DNA of 64,000 nucleotides, taken from the NCBI GenBank assembly GCA_037447655.1, contig JBBHKE010001334.1, positions 169,150 to 233,149 of the forward strand. The letters run 5' to 3'. Positions 12,005 through 24,314 of this stretch are shown here, in pieces. The translations under genes and the position numbers were made by a program. Below the pieces are notes generated by a model, which was not told the origin of the DNA, did not search any database, and worked only from the letters and a program-made list of their open reading frames with translations. Source of the DNA: Zygnema cylindricum (lineage: Eukaryota > Streptophyta > Zygnematophyceae > Zygnematales > Zygnemataceae). Position 1 is the stretch's first letter; the number at the start of each line of letters is the position of its first letter.

Positions 12005-12013
12005 CTTTCGTTG

Positions 12014-12063
<50 letters not shown>
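12014..12063. repeat. (TA)n microsatellite
   Basis: Uninterrupted TA repeats of about 50 bases directly after copy B of the duplication. The tyrosine/isoleucine reading frame over it is an artefact. Confidence 0.95.
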
Positions 12064-12066
<3 letters not shown>

Positions 12067-15000
12067 CATACAGACTTTCATCTCTTACCTTTTTCAACAA
12101 TTTTACATTTCAATCTTGCTTTGTACCATGTTTCTACAAATGCGTTTCATGGAAATAAATTATTATTTCACTAATTACGCGTGGAGAACGTTACCGGGCG
12201 TAAGTGTGAAGGTCGATCTTCCGAGGTCAAAAGTGCAGTACTGTAATCAACACTTTTGCCGTCAGTTCGTACCTGGTCTATACGAATTCTGTACGTCTTT
12301 GTACTTGCTGCCATAAGCCAGCAAGGGCTTTGCTCGGATCAAAAATCGTTCCTGGGAAAAGTGTTACCCGTTAGAAATTATGATACAGTGGAGAAACTGT
12401 TCTGTATATAACTATATATCCAGTTAGTAGTTAGTTGCAGATTTGGTGTATAAAACTTTTAATGAAAGGTGTACTTTTGCAAAACGAAGTAGAGCCACGT
12501 CGATGTGACAGTCAGGACTGCAGTTTCAAAATTCAAATCCATTTGACACATAGTCCAAACCAGGTCCTGATGAAACAGCTGATATCTCGTAAGGGCCGTC
12601 GACAGTGTGTCAATGTGGAAACACGTGTAATAACGCAAAAGAGTACCGCCACGTTCTAATGATTACTAGGACTATTCCTTGTTTTCCAAAACTGGCAGAA
12701 AGCAAATCTGATTTCGCTTGTACAATGTTGTTCTCCACTATGACCTCCTTCCGACACGTCGACATCTATAAGTCATTGGGAAGGCCGCTCCTTTTGAAGC
12801 TAAAAAAGTTCGCTTAAAATTAAATCTTAGCGTATCTTATCTTGTCTCTTCCGTGTTTTTTTCTAGCTTCGTACGATGCGTCAGGACCGTTATTTTTCTG
12901 GACCACGTGGATTTTCCAAGAGGCAAAAAATGTAGTTAGACTTTGTACCTCGTTTCCCCCGCTCCTCCAATCATGTGATATTCAACTTTGTAAAGGCCCT
13001 GTACCCTAAAGTACACAGAGATCGTAACTTTTCCGTGAGTGGAATCAAAAGGCGACGTGTCTTCATTTACTGCCCTAACATACAGCCTGTGACATACCAC
13101 AGGTGGGATAGATTCCCTTATTTATTATATTTGTCGTCTCATAGGGCTGGAACGGAAGCGACGTGGCAAACTGAATAAATTATTTGATCGTAAAACGTCG
13201 ACGTGGGCATCCCTAAATGCTACACTGCCGATCGCTATTAGTGTTCGCATGTTTGGGATTCACTTTTTTTCAACATATAATTATTCGATTCGATCCTGAC
13301 ATCTGTCATAAGGTGTAACGGTCACCTTTCGACCGCTCGCAAAAAACAAATCTCCAACGGTTGGCAACAAAGTTAAAGACGTTAGGAATATCTTCTAAAG
13401 TACTGTTGTGTATCGGTAAAATTCCCTTCGCGATAACTCCAATTGCCGATATTAATGATTATCGAACAGCAAGGGGTCCGACATATCGCTCCGAGACTTA
13501 AAGAGTGCTATCGCCGATATATGTGTACATATGTAGGATTACTGGACCCCTGGTACAATATTCTATACAGTATTCTACCATATACAGCCTATAGTATGTC
13601 ATGTCACTTATAAGAACGAAAGTACGGAACTTCAGTCTGGTCTGCACCAAAAAGGAGTACTTTGTAAGACCAAAAGTGGCTAAATTTCGGCAAGAAAGTA
13701 CGTGACAAAAGAAAATAAACAAAATGTAAGCTTTTTAAGATCAGCAGACCGTAAGCACTAAGTAAAATATTTTAGCTTTCTAACCTCTTGGAAGTTTGTG
13801 CTCCGAATATTAATAAGTTCATTGATGGTGAGCAACTAATAACGTAAAAAACATTAAATTGTTTTTTCTTCATATGGATTTTCGACAAAAACCATTATAA
13901 TTATTCCGATATTGAACCTCTTCTCTCTTTGCCATAAAAAATCTATCAAGTAAAATTAAATAATAAAACAAATTTAGGTTAACGACATTCCATCGAAAGG
14001 GTATGAGAGCATAAAAACCAATAAAACCCAAAAAAATCAGGTCAATTATTGCGAACATTTTGATCGGTATAACGGGACGACATATCGGTGAAATATCGTG
14101 ACAACTGCCTCGCAAATATATCAAATCGATATATCAAGCACACATACCGCTAATAGCTGTTGGATTTAGATTGATATTCATGAAATAGCAAACGTTGACC
14201 GCAAATTATAAATTTTAAACCCTCACTTATTTTTTCACGTTTTTAGTATACGTAACTCCCTGGTGCATTGCCCTTCGGTGTTGGCATTAAAAAGTTAGTG
14301 GCGCGAATGTAACATTCAATTTTGCAATACTAATTTAGAGCAGGAGACACGGCTTACTAAGGTTCAATGTTGTTAACAATATTTGTCCATTTTGATCGAA
14401 TTACTAATCACGATACACCTTACGAGGTTTTTTTAAATCACAAGATAAGTCATACGTACCTGAATTTGTACCAAGGTTTTAAATAATGTCAGATTATACA
14501 ACTAGTGCAATACGTTACATAAATTTTCACCTAAAAAGGTACCAAGGGCATAACTTGCATTCTCGACCACCAATACAAAGGCAAAAAAAAATAGAACTTT
14601 CAAACTCTTTATGAGCTTGCCCTACAAGTGCGAAATGCTCCTTGGCCCAAAGAGTTGCTTGTTGAGACTTACCAAGCCACTAATAACTTGTAGTTCTTAA
14701 TACTCCATGTATTCCTCAATAGTAGTGTCCGAGGGAACAATTTGCAGGGACAAAAACGTGGCAAGTGGACCGTCTTACCACGGCGTAAAAAAATAATAGA
14801 GTTGGGAAAGTTAGCAAATGCAAGAGAAGTACTCAAAGTAATGCGAATTACATGGCCACAACATCGTCGTCATCGAAATTTTATCGAATTCCCTTATCTG
14901 TCGTTTTGCGGCAAAGAATTCCGAGACAGTTTGTTAGCGTTCAGACCAAGCAAACCGAATTGTTGTAGAATCTAGGTTATAATCATGTAAAAATAGAGCC

Positions 15001-15555
15001 CATCGAGCTAATTTACTTGAGAGCTCGTCAATTGTCATGAACAATTGAATTGTTCGTAGATCGATTATAAGGACAAAAGGCGTATCATAAAAATATTGAC
15101 GAAATATTATTGCGCCTCGGATTGTCACTAGACATTAATCTCCATGGCTACTACAATTAGACCCAACACCGTCCATGTAATTGTACCAAGTTTCACAACT
15201 AAATATATTTATATGCACAATGTCTCGTTTGCTATATGTTCACATTTCAAACGGAGTGGAAGTGGGAATGGAATTGGTTGGGCGAAGATTGAGTTTCAAT
15301 ATGCGTGGAAATATTTGCAAACTGAAGCATACAAACAAGAGTTCTCGTACACCGTTCGGCTAATCCATTTTGTTAGTGTGTGAGGAGCGGGTTTCTTAAT
15401 AGTGATCCGTTACAAGACGATAATTAAAGAAATATTTCGATGCGTAATCACCACCGTTGTCAGTTCAAAGCTTCCCCATTTTGTAATTTCGAAAAAAGTT
15501 TGAATGTTTGAAATTCTCAAAGTGCGCCAGGACTTCACGGGGGGAAACATGACAC
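12064..15555. other. Unassigned AT-rich non-coding stretch
   Basis: No domain-bearing reading frame, RNA gene or complete transposon could be recognised. At 13221-13245 there is a lone end resembling the TA-type MITE terminus (CACTGCCGATCGCTATTAG), whose partner end I could not find. Confidence 0.5.
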
Positions 15556-15558
15556 TAA

Positions 15559-16003
15559 GGGTACGTCCCCATATATTAAAGTATCGACTTTATTATGTCC
15601 TTTTCACCCAAAACGCGATGATGTACGAGAAAAACTTTAGCTCTACAGAAAAACCAATTATTTAAAAGTACAGCAAACGTCATGTCGATACTTTGAATGT
15701 CTTCATGTTTGCAAAATTAGAAACATAGCGTCACAATGTCACAAATTCCTAAAAATCTGCCATGTCACAAAATTACAAAAATCTAGATGTATACAACTGT
15801 CGCTGTTTTTGTTGGCGTCACCAATTGTCGGAAGTTTCGTAGTCGTCTTTAACCGTCACAAATTTGTATTTGCGTCTACAACCGTCACATTTAAAAGTTC
15901 CAATTTCATTTTCGCACATAGGGACACTTTTCAAAGTAGTACGGAACACTTCACTACAATCCAAAATACTTCTTCAAAGTATCGCTTACATAGGGACGTA
16001 CCC
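15559..16003. mobile_element. TTA-type MITE (PIF/Harbinger-like), 445 bp
   Basis: Ends are GGGTACGTCCCCATA on the left and the inverse TAGGGACGTACCC on the right, flanked by the 3-bp duplication TAA (15556-15558, 16004-16006). Three-base TWA targets and GGG-starting ends are typical of PIF/Harbinger non-autonomous elements. The same ends occur at 55028-55962. There is no coding capacity. Confidence 0.8.
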
Positions 16004-16186
16004 TAATGTGTGGCGCGATTAATAAAAGTGACAAAATGGAGACCGGTGGCATGATTAGGCGTTCGCATAGGACCGCTTCCGTCACTGTGAACAATCGTCA
16101 AAAGGAGGAAAGGACAACGATGATGGTACGACTTTTCAAGAAAGGTGGACTCGACATTTCCCGTGGACACAACACAAAGAGGTAAA

Positions 16187-17645
16187 GGGAGTTGCTAATC
16201 GCAGAGACAATTTTACTGCGCGCAGGTAGTTGTCAGAAATTGTACATATGAAGTATAGTTTTGTACAACTTACGTACCTTTGAATTCATATTTGACGGTC
16301 AACCCGTCGAACAACTTTGACCGGCGAAATATAGTAACGACGGTTAAAAAAGTGTCGCGCTTGCGAACGTCGACCGTCATAAAAAAAAACGATGCACACG
16401 GCCGGCGCAGGTTTACTGTAACAAAAATGCGACAACCACATATAAATAAAATGGCTGCGCACAGGTACACCGTGAATCGCTATTAGCGTAATGAAATAGA
16501 GAAATAGATAGCGTAATGAAGCAATTAGCGTTATTTACGCTAATTGGGAATTTCATTATTTTCCAAAAAAACTTTTATTATAATATATCATTAATTATAA
16601 TTTGTAAAATGCTTTGTAAAAAAATTCGGCGCATAATATATCCACACTAAAATATATGCATGTACGAAATTGTTGAAATCGTACGCCGTCGCTTTTATTT
16701 GACATCCGCGTATGCCGGAAAATGTTTACGCAATTACATGTTTGCGCGACTACGGGACATCGTGAATATTTGTTATGTACTTTTCTACCTGAAAAAGTAC
16801 AAAATAGTACGGACCTGACAGTTCGTACATCACCCTATTTAAAATGGCACCATATTAGAGTTATGAACCCTATTTAATGGGGTACCTCAAATAACGCTTA
16901 GAAACATTTAGAATCATTAATTCTATTTGAGAACTTGCCGAAAAAAACAAGGTACTTCAATTAGAGTCATGAACGCTAATAGCGATTCACAGTGTAGTTT
17001 CTCACCTCACGTGAGCTCCACTGTGAGCTCACATATTGACAGTGTGAGCTCACATATTGACATTTAACTTAGCAGCAAAAATGGATTTTAATCGCGAACC
17101 GTTACGTTGAACTTGGACACAAATTAAAGGACGACGTCATATGTATAAATTAAGTCGCACGAAACGAAATAAACTTCGTACAAGATAAGAAAGCGTACCC
17201 GCGTAAGAAATATCGATGAAACTAAATGATAAAAACCCGCGTCGTCACGCGCGACCGAATGAAGCCACACTAGAAACCCTAAGAACCCAAAAAACCCTAA
17301 ATATCCCTAAGTTAAATGTCAGTGTGTGCTCTCACAGTGGAGCTAACTTGAGGTGAGAAACTACCTGCGCGCAACCATTTTATTTATATGTGGTTGCCGC
17401 ATTTTTGTTACAGTAAACCTGCGCCGGCCGTGTGAATTGATTTTTTTTTTATGACGGTTGACGTTCACAAGCGCGACACTTTTTTAACCGTCGTTACTAT
17501 ATTTCGCCGGTCAAAGTTGTTCGACGGGTTGACCGTCAAATCTGAATTTAAAGGTACGTAAGCTGTACAAAACTGTACCTCAGATGTACAATTTTTGACA
17601 ACTACCTGCGCGCAGCAAAAATTGTCTCTGCGATTAGCAATTCCC
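16187..17645. mobile_element. Long-inverted-repeat (foldback/MULE-like) element with nested MITE
   Basis: Two arms of about 310 bp face each other: 16187-16467 continued after the nested MITE at 16997-17025, and 17335-17645. The ends begin GGGA-TTGCTAATCGC. Flanks GAGGTAAA (16179-16186) and AAGGTAAA (17646-17653) look like an 8-bp target duplication with one mismatch. Long arms and an 8-9 bp duplication would fit a Mutator-like or hAT-like non-autonomous element. The loop at about 17030-17330 has no recognisable gene. Confidence 0.65.
16468..16994. mobile_element. TA-type MITE inserted in a foldback arm, 527 bp
   Basis: Ends are CACCGTGAATCGCTATTAG and its inverse with one change, flanked by TA on each side (16466-16467, 16995-16996). 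It sits inside the left arm of the foldback; the right arm at 17355-17370 runs straight through, giving the uninterrupted target with a single TA. Confidence 0.85.
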
Positions 17646-17771
17646 AAGGTAAATCTCTATTATCAAATTCAGCGAATCCGGTGGCATTCTGAGGCACTTT
17701 CGAAAGGGTATTGCTATTTCAGCGACGTATACGTAAGGCCGACGTGGCAAACTACATTAGATTTGAAACTA

Positions 17772-18446
17772 CATCGTGTATCGCTATTAGTGTTAATGTT
17801 TATTTTCCTAACTTAAAAAAACATATTTTCTCCTTGCACAGTCGTCAGATTGTAAATCTGACGGTTATTGATTGAAATGTAGGGTTCTCACCATAGTTCA
17901 AAAGTAGGCGTTTCTACTGTAGGCCTTTTGTAGGCTTCTTTATCGTAAGTTGTGTTATGGGCTTTTCATGTGATCTTCTTAAAATCGCTACGTTGATCAT
18001 CGTCCGTCCGATGGTCCAAATCCGACAATAGTCCTATCGTAAGTTGTGTTTTGGGCTTTTCATAAAAATCTTCTTAGATCGCTACTTTGATCGGTGACCA
18101 TCCGATCGTCCAAATATGACTTTTAAATAAAAATACCTCAAAACTCACAGATAACATTTTGTCCAAATGTTTTTCAAAATTTAGACATGACGTTTAATTA
18201 TCTATCGATTGATGTGCAACTCAACCCTGTTACTATTTTTTTTCATTTTGCGACCAATACAATATGGGTCTTAAGGTCATATTGTATTTTTTGCGTACAA
18301 TGGGCATATTGTATGGGCTTACTTTCACCTACTTTTGAACTGGTTCTCACCTTACGATTGACGGTCTCCGACCGAAGATCGGGACATGTGTGAAGAGAGA
18401 AGCTGTTTAAGTGGAAAAAAAAACATCAACAGTATTGGCGGTACAC
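17772..18446. mobile_element. TA-type MITE split by a hAT-like MITE
   Basis: The left end CATCGTGTATCGCTATTAG after TA (17770-17771) is clear. The body is interrupted at 17892-18342 by a hAT-like MITE. The right end near 18446 is degenerate and only approximate. Confidence 0.5.
17892..18342. mobile_element. hAT-like MITE, 451 bp, perfect 8-bp TSD
   Basis: Starts CATAGTTCAAAAGTAGG and ends CCTACTTTTGAACTG. Both sides carry GTTCTCAC (17884-17891 and 18343-18350). Eight-base duplications with CA..G ends are the hAT signature. Internally it contains two partly repeated blocks around TTGTGTT-TGGGCTTTTCAT. Relatives lie at 26329-26593 and 42032-42712. It has no transposase. Confidence 0.88.
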
Positions 18447-19530
18447 GGTTTAGTTTTGGTCGGTTGCTTATAAATTCCGAACAGTAAACGGTTTATTTGC
18501 GATTCCTAGACCAACCGAGGCATGAGGTCCGATTTAAAAAGGACTTAAACCTGTATCAAAAGACACTTTCACACCATCTCAAACTGCAATGCAAGCAAAG
18601 ATATTTTCTTAGCGAAACCTAGAACATATAAGACCTTGGATTTCCAAATTTTGCGTTACGAAATAAAAACGAAAGTGGGAGCGACTATGGGGAAGTTACC
18701 CAACGGAGGAGACATGGAATTTGCCAAAGCAAATGGGAAAAGCCGGGAGGGGGGAGGGACGAGAATGACGAGAGAATGTAAGGGAAGGGGGAGGGCTACA
18801 TACACATGTGAGGTGGTGGAGGAGAAGAGGAGAGTGGAGGGGAAGGGAGAACCTTCGAGTAGCTACAGTGATCGTGATCAGAAGTCCCCCATTTGTCGGG
18901 AGGATTAGCAATTTTCAGCCTTTCCACACTCTTCCTTTTAAGGTTCCTACTCCAACACGGTACGTGTGTGTTGATAGTTACAAGTGTTTTTGAAATCGGT
19001 AAAGGCATCGACTTAAAAAAAACGAGTTGCGATAAATTTTTGCGATAAAATTTGGTCGAGGAGTGGGTGTTATTCAAAAAGAATAGTGAAAAGGATAAAG
19101 AACCTGAAATTCCACGAAGAAGTTTATTTAATAAATATGGTGTCCGTTATTGGAAGATCGATACAGTCAGACAATTTGACATTTCTCCGGAAACATTTCT
19201 ACATGATAAGGGAAAGTTTGGACGGATTGGGAAAGAGTCCCAGAGGCGATGTTGAGCACTCCTTGAAGCCGACACTGCTTCAACCAATCCCATTGCTCGT
19301 AATCGGAGAAAATACGGCTTCGAGCCGCCTGGCTGTGGTGGAGAAATGGCTTTTATGGCCATAGTAAGGGGGTCAGTAATTGCCATTAAAGAGAGGCCGC
19401 GTTTTACCCTTTTTCCCACAATAGCTAGAGGCCAACTTCCAACGTATGATAGAGTGACGTCAAATAAGACGAAATGGTCGCAGAAAGTGTGGTTGTGGCT
19501 CATACCTCATAGACGGGGAGGGAGGGAGGG
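18447..19530. other. Unassigned stretch with a purine-rich block
   Basis: About 18735-18860 is G/A-rich. Overlapping short reading frames occur on both strands between 19052 and 19503, but none shows a family motif or splice structure I trust. Confidence 0.4.
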
Positions 19531-19700
19531 GTTTTGGAGACGTTTTCCGAAAGCTTAGGCCATTGTTTTGGAGGCATTCGCCCGAAGCTCATGCCTTTGT
19601 TTTCAATTTGTTTGCCCGACGCTTAAGCCATTGTCTTCCCGACGCTTAAGCCATTGTTTTTGGAGACATTTGCCCGAAGCTTAGGCCATTGTTTTGAAGT
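19531..19700. repeat. Degenerate minisatellite, 23-35 bp unit
   Basis: Four to five imperfect direct repeats built on GCCCGAAGCTTAGGCCATTG followed by TTTTGGAGACATT. One unit is shortened to 23 bases. Confidence 0.75.
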
Positions 19701-21444
19701 AGGTGTTACCGTATTGTAAATATATTATACCCCCTGCTCATAATATGCATTTTAAAATATATTTAAAACAGCACCTTTCATTCATGTTCCCCGCCTACGA
19801 CGTTTGGGGACACCAAAAGTCATTTTCGATCCTTATTTGTGATCATACCATCGCATGTTATCGCCTGTATATGATGTGATATTTGATGTGCAAACTTGCA
19901 ACACATTCATATACAGACATCACCATCACTCCATTTTAAACAAAGTGTTTCCTGAATGTTTCTTGACATATTTGATAAGGGCTATTTGAAATGCCCTGTC
20001 ACTAACACTGCACAGTGTTGACTAGGATTCAGTCAAGATTGCACAATACATTTTCGCAAAAACTCCATTGCCAAAGAAACACCGTAAGTGGGAACAAAAG
20101 TGCTGAAAAACCTTTTGTAAAATTCTCAATATTTCTCGACGCGCTACAACCTAGTAATGTAGCGTTCACAGGAAGTATGTGTGTTATGTACAACAATGTT
20201 GTCAAAATTCCCGTGGATGTCGGGCATCTTTGTCAATGTACAAAAGGTTCACATGTCAAATATACCATTTTGTACCTTTGAAGTTTGTACAATCTGCACA
20301 AAAGTATGCCACAAAGTCATTTGTCCCATAAGCAATTTGCAACTTCTTGGTCAAGTTCCTAAATAGCATCGGAGATGACGATGTCCACAACTTGTAAATA
20401 AACATGTTCTTTAATAATAAGAGATTTTTAGATCCCGATAAAGAGCTCCTGCCTCAGGTCGTTGTAGAACACTTTATTGCTTCAATTCGAAGGTTTAGTG
20501 CTCTCTCATGCAAGAAGTTCAATAAGGTAAAGTTTAAAAATGGTTCACAATTGCCTCATAAATTCATAATCATACTTTTCATGAAGGCATGAAAAAATAC
20601 TACTTATGCATACAATACTTGTTCACAAACTCATTTGAACAAGAGTTCAATGAAACACATGAACATAATTGTCAGAGGAACAAATAGCTCATAAATAGGA
20701 TTAACACAGCAAGAGTTCATTGACCAAAGAAACAAACAAAGGATACCAACATAGCATTCCATCCATCAAACATGAATGTGTAAACTAAAGCGTAAAAGGG
20801 GTCTTTAAAAAAAAAGAAACGTAAACGTTTGTAACCTCCAATGCCCCATGTTAATATCAAAAGTCGATTACATTGTCAAATTAACTCCATACCAGGTCAA
20901 ATTGCTTGTAACATATGTTTTATCGATCTCTATAAAAAACAATGACATATTTTCTTATTTATGAATACAAGAACTGAATGATACAAAGAACAAAAAATAT
21001 AATTGACACTTGTAACACCTCTCAAAACTTTGCAACTTTCCCTTCGAACAAAACCCTTCACCATTTTCTTTACCATTTTTACCCAGGACTTATCTTATAG
21101 AGGACTTATATCTATCTTATCTTTATAGAGGACTTATCTTCCCTCGGAGTTCCCATAGCAAAAATAAAGATTCCCGGTACTAAAAAAAGGCACCGGAAGG
21201 TGATCACTCTGGTTTCGAAACAAATAACAGCAGGAAAAGGAGGGCAGGAGAGGGGAATGGACAGAGAGGAGGAGGAGGGAGGAGGAGGAGGAGGAGAGGG
21301 GGAGGGAGTGGGAGAGAGAGAGGACGGGACTAGGCAATATTTGACTAGATTAATTCACAAATTTTAACTGATGAAAGTCGTAAAAGCAAAGCAAATAAAT
21401 TGGTGGGGGGGTTTTTTGAAAACACAGTTACTTACACGTTCAGA
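19701..21444. other. Unassigned stretch 3' of the HD gene
   Basis: AT-rich with no recognisable gene. About 21235-21320 is a G/A-rich tract on the plus strand, lying about 130 bases past the HD gene stop in transcript direction. A short direct repeat (GAGGACTTAT) occurs at about 21100-21140. Confidence 0.45.
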
Positions 21445-24140
21445 TTATTTTCTTCCATCCCATTCTTCATAAAATTGAGTCAAAAAATCCTCCATCACTT
21501 TATGTCGCCCCTCCGCTCTCCTTTTTCCCGACTGTCGAGGAATAGAAATAAAGGAAAAAAAAAACTCAATCATTCTTCTTGAAAATAATAAATTTCAACA
21601 CCCTAACTAAACGCCTATTTTAACAATCCGAAGAAAAGTTGAAGATTCTTCAATTCACCTTTTTGGTTCATTCATTTTTTATCTTCAACTTTATAACGTT
21701 GTTTTCAGAAAATTTCATTGGTCCATTTTTTCTTTTCAAAATGTCAACTCAATACCTTTCAGGTGATTGATTTCTATACCTCTGTTTTCATCAGATTTTT
21801 TAATTTTAATAACTTTTCGTAAAAATGATGAATCGTTGTTGAATTCTCGCTCTTATTTTGATACTCTTCTTTAGTCAAATCTTTTCGATATTCCCGAGAC
21901 GGGTCGTGAAGGACTCGATTTCGAGCTCCTCCAAAAGTCAAACATCTTGCAATTCCTAAAATGAGAAAAAAATAAAAATCAAACTAGAAATTAGGAAACG
22001 AGAAAAAGGAAAGAAAAAAATTTGCAAACAACACCATTACCGCCAGAACCTTGTGTTTGAGTGAAAATGGACAGCTGTAGAAAAAAGACAAAATGCAAGC
22101 AAGAAAAAAAATCAAATCGCTTCAATTTTGTTAGTTTTTTTTGTGCGTCTTTTTTTTCTCTCGAGATCAAATTCAAAATTGTACATTTACACTAAAAACC
22201 CAAAACAACAAACAAACAAAACTTAAATCTACAAAAACTTCATTAATTCTTTTGACACTGAAGGTGATCTTATAATGACTCAAATAAACATGATATACAA
22301 AAGAACACAAAAAACAAAAAAAAAGAACCTTTGATGAAAATATATTTCTTTTCTATCGCAGCCATATATTTTCAACAAAAAACACATAAAAACAATGTAT
22401 CAACACAATTAATTGAAAAACAAATGTACAAATGAACAACTATAAAAATAATGGTTAAATTCAAATTTTATCAACGAATGAGAATGATGAAGCTCACACT
22501 TCAACATCTACAGTGAAAAATCTTCGCTTCAACATCAAATAACAAGAAACAAAGAGACTTTCAACAACTCGTATTCAAAAATGAAAAAAAAATCAAAAAT
22601 GAAAAAAAAAGGTTAAGGAAACAAATAAAAGAAGTTGAATGGATACCAATGGCTCCGATTGCATCCAAACGGTCGGCAGCTTGAACGACGCAAAATTCGG
22701 GAAAAAGACAATTCGAAGATTTGGAATCCGAAACTTTTTCGTCCGATTTCGAAGCAAGTTCTTCTTTGAACCCTACAACCTCCAAAACCCCAAAAAAGTC
22801 AATACCAACAAAATTAGAATGTGAATGTTAGTATCAAAATGTTGACGCCCATATCGATATTCCAAGAAAAATAAAATAAGTTCAACAACAGAACCTACAA
22901 CAGTAAACATAGGACCGATCGTAATGGTGATGTGTAATAACAAAAATTGACAAAGATCAAATTTCTTACTATCTTTTCCAATGTTTTGTTCGGAGCTCTC
23001 TGTCTCATTTTCAGGAACTCAAGTTTGGCGAGAGATTGAAAAAAAACAAAAGATGTGAAACATTTTTTTTAACTTTTTTTTTTTTTGAAAAACCAAAGAA
23101 AAGATGTGTTAATTTCTTGTAAAAAAGAATCGAAATCATTGCTTTCAAATGCTCAAATGATTAAGAGAAGGGCATAGAAAGAAAATGAAACAGGAATTGT
23201 ACCCATTCCCAAAATAATGTCCATTATAACATTTGTCTTTTCTGGGTCAAAACTTTGGGAGTGTAAAAATTCCTCCACAGCGTCCGGTCCCACGCCTTCT
23301 CTACAAAAAAATACGAGAAACAATTAGAAAAAACAAAATACTATAATATTTTATTAAAAACAAGGAATAGAATGAAAAGTGGTTAAAAAGTAGGAAGGAG
23401 GAAAAAGGAAAAGAATAAACTCACCGAGAAGCATATTTGTGGTCACCTGCAAACCACAAAAAGTGTGGAAATGTAAAAAAGTAAAATGAAAATTATGCAT
23501 ACAGGAGCACAGAAAAAAAATGGTTTCCGTTTTTCCTTTATTCCTTTTTTCCTTTTCTCCATTTTACCCTTTTTCCTTTTTTCTTATTTTCCTCCTCTAT
23601 TTTTTTTTTTTTGCAAAATTGAAACAAAATGAGGAAAAAGCAATACAAATATCGTACCGATGTCGTGAAGGAGAGCGGCTAATTCCACCTGAATTAAAAA
23701 ATTCAATCCAAACAAAAAGAAATGTCAATATTCCTACGATAAGGAGAGGGAGGGGGGAGGGGGAGGGGGAGGGGAAGGGGGGGGGGGGAGGGAGAGGGAG
23801 TAACTATTTGCATCGAAGCAGGAGGTAAGCCTTCTTCTTCTGCCATCGTCACTGCCAGCTGTCGCACTCTCTCTGAGTGCCAGCTGTCATGAGAGGAGTC
23901 CCTTGCCACACATTTTGACCGGACGAAGTCTTCCGTTTTTAAAACGAGTTCATTGTAGGCGACTTTTGGAAGATTTCCTTCAGACGAGGAAGTTGTCGTT
24001 TTCTTCTCCGAATAGTTCGACGACGCTTTCAGTTTGGAATCTGAAGTCGAAACCATCGAAATCTGGAGGCACGAGAGGGAGAGAGGAGAAGGAGAGGGAG
24101 GGAAATTTCGTGCTAGGGTTAGGTTTGAGACGGGAATCAT
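21445..24140 (-). CDS. HD-domain metal-dependent phosphohydrolase, seven exons
   Basis: Plant homologue of the bacterial YedJ/YpgQ family, soluble HD proteins thought to hydrolyse nucleotides with a divalent metal. Exons on the minus strand: 24140-23805, 23688-23658, 23446-23425, 23300-23203, 22772-22647, 21955-21780, 21531-21445 (TAA); phases join cleanly. Visible motifs: DSSHDSWHSERV (first histidine), LLHDIG (the HD pair, exon 2), DHKYASR, ILGMGFKEEL, ADRLDAIGAIG, IARCLTFGGARNRVLHDP, and a C-terminal EGRHKVMEDFLTQFYEEW block. Length is 291 aa from ATG 24140 or 263 aa from ATG 24056, which has the better start context; family members are near 250 aa, and the extra N-terminus could be a transit peptide. 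Exon 1 ends at an unusual donor (GTTACT) followed at once by a CT tract. The usual VQDADRLD motif reads VQAADRLD here. Enzyme family is sure; substrate is not. Confidence 0.87.
23735..23802. repeat. (GGGAGA)n-type purine tract in HD gene intron 1
   Basis: G-rich on the plus strand, so CCTCCC-rich in the transcript, starting two bases after the exon 1 donor. It includes a run of about ten G. Confidence 0.85.
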
Positions 24141-24314
24141 TGAAGCAGAAGGTAGACCACTCTTCGAAGAAATTAGAGTGGGAGAGGCGAGAGGTGGAAG
24201 GCCTTACGCGAAGGAACGGCGTAGGAGAGAGGGAGAAGGCGAGGGGATGAGGCAATGGGAGAGATATGGAGGAACAATTAGGGCTAAGGGTCACCCGGAA
24301 GGTTACAGACCTAA

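Noticed and set aside
12011-12316. Open frame starting with Tyr/Ile repeats
   Set aside because: Translation of the (TA)n microsatellite; no domain after it.
17270-17325. AAACCCTAA-like motifs, possible telomere repeat
   Set aside because: Irregular and scattered, within the loop of a foldback; not a tandem array.
18636-19077. Overlapping Gly/Arg- and Ser/Pro-rich frames on both strands
   Set aside because: Caused by a purine-rich block; frames open on both strands at once are typical of low complexity.
19147-19503. 118-aa minus-strand frame and an opposing 92-aa frame
   Set aside because: No family pattern, no convincing splice structure; left as unassigned.
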